22,200 nt of DNA from Rhodocyclales bacterium (lineage in GTDB: Bacteria; Pseudomonadota; Gammaproteobacteria; Burkholderiales; Rhodocyclaceae): assembly GCA_021413665.1 (NCBI GenBank), contig JAIOPW010000210.1:1-22200 (forward strand), written 5' to 3'. The notes beneath the pieces were generated by a model. It made no database searches. It saw only the letters and a list, made by a program, of their open reading frames with translations, and was not told the origin of the DNA. Position 1 is the first letter of the stretch, and every line of letters starts with the position of its first letter. The translations under genes were made by a program, and so were the position numbers. Positions 22,129 through 22,200 of the stretch are shown here, in pieces.

Positions 22129-22200
22129 TCAGGAAGAGAGCTTCGAGATGTCGGCGACGCGGTTCATCGCCTGGTGCAGCGTGGCAAGCAGGCCGAGGCG
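22129..22200 (-). CDS. glyS: Glycyl-tRNA synthetase beta subunit, C-terminal end (partial)
   Basis: The minus strand reads 23 codons from the window edge to TGA at 22131-22129: RLGLLATLHQAMNRVADISK and three more residues. The MNRVADISKL ending is characteristic of bacterial GlyS. The gene runs off the window, so nothing can be said of the rest. It heads the gmhB-plsC-ygjP-gloA series. Confidence 0.85.
   Translation of the reverse strand, partial: RLGLLATLHQAMNRVADISKLSS

Overview
The window is a high-GC, Gram-negative chromosome segment that I would place in the Betaproteobacteria, probably Rhodocyclales or a relative. The evidence is the housekeeping gene order (ridA-recG-ubiA-ubiD on the left; a glyS-gmhB-plsC-ygjP-gloA series on the minus strand on the right) and the near-match of the central cassette to my memory of the perchlorate reduction genes of Dechloromonas and Azospira. 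The species cannot be fixed from sequence alone.

Layout. Positions 1-7900 (plus strand) hold a SPOR-domain membrane protein, fliW, ridA, recG, ubiA, ubiD, a DUF4870-type membrane protein, a 56-residue Cys/Lys-rich small protein and an alpha/beta hydrolase. A LigB-type dioxygenase follows on the minus strand (7969-8742). Positions about 8880-18922 are an inserted perchlorate respiration island: a membrane histidine kinase and a sigma54-dependent response regulator (pcrS-, pcrR-like), then pcrA, pcrB, pcrC, pcrD and cld, all on the plus strand. Positions 18924-22200 (minus strand) hold gloA, a YgjP-type metallopeptidase, a degenerate paralogue of it, plsC, gmhB and the last 23 codons of glyS.

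How the island works. PcrAB is a periplasmic molybdenum/iron-sulfur enzyme, exported by Tat, that reduces perchlorate and chlorate to chlorite. PcrC is a tetraheme cytochrome c that probably feeds it electrons. PcrD is the cofactor-insertion chaperone. Cld splits chlorite to chloride and O2. A strong -24/-12 promoter lies directly upstream of pcrA. Two copies of the palindrome CGGTC-N7-GACCG, with centres 34 bp apart, lie about 100 and 134 bp upstream of the predicted start of transcription. This is the layout expected for activation by the sigma54 regulator encoded next door.

How the island arrived. The last 69 bp of gloA plus one flanking base occur twice with perfect identity (8880-8949 and 18923-18992), one copy at each island edge in the same orientation. 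The left copy continues inward as a diverged, in-frame piece of a different gloA. This is what integration of a circle about 10.04 kb long at the gloA 3' end would leave. No integrase gene lies between the repeats.

Other notable items are a terminal-inverted-repeat intergenic element present twice in opposite orientation, a 76-bp palindrome-ended insertion carried in frame inside recG, and a YgjP-like protein that has lost its HExxH site. I saw no rRNA, tRNA, CRISPR array or transposase.
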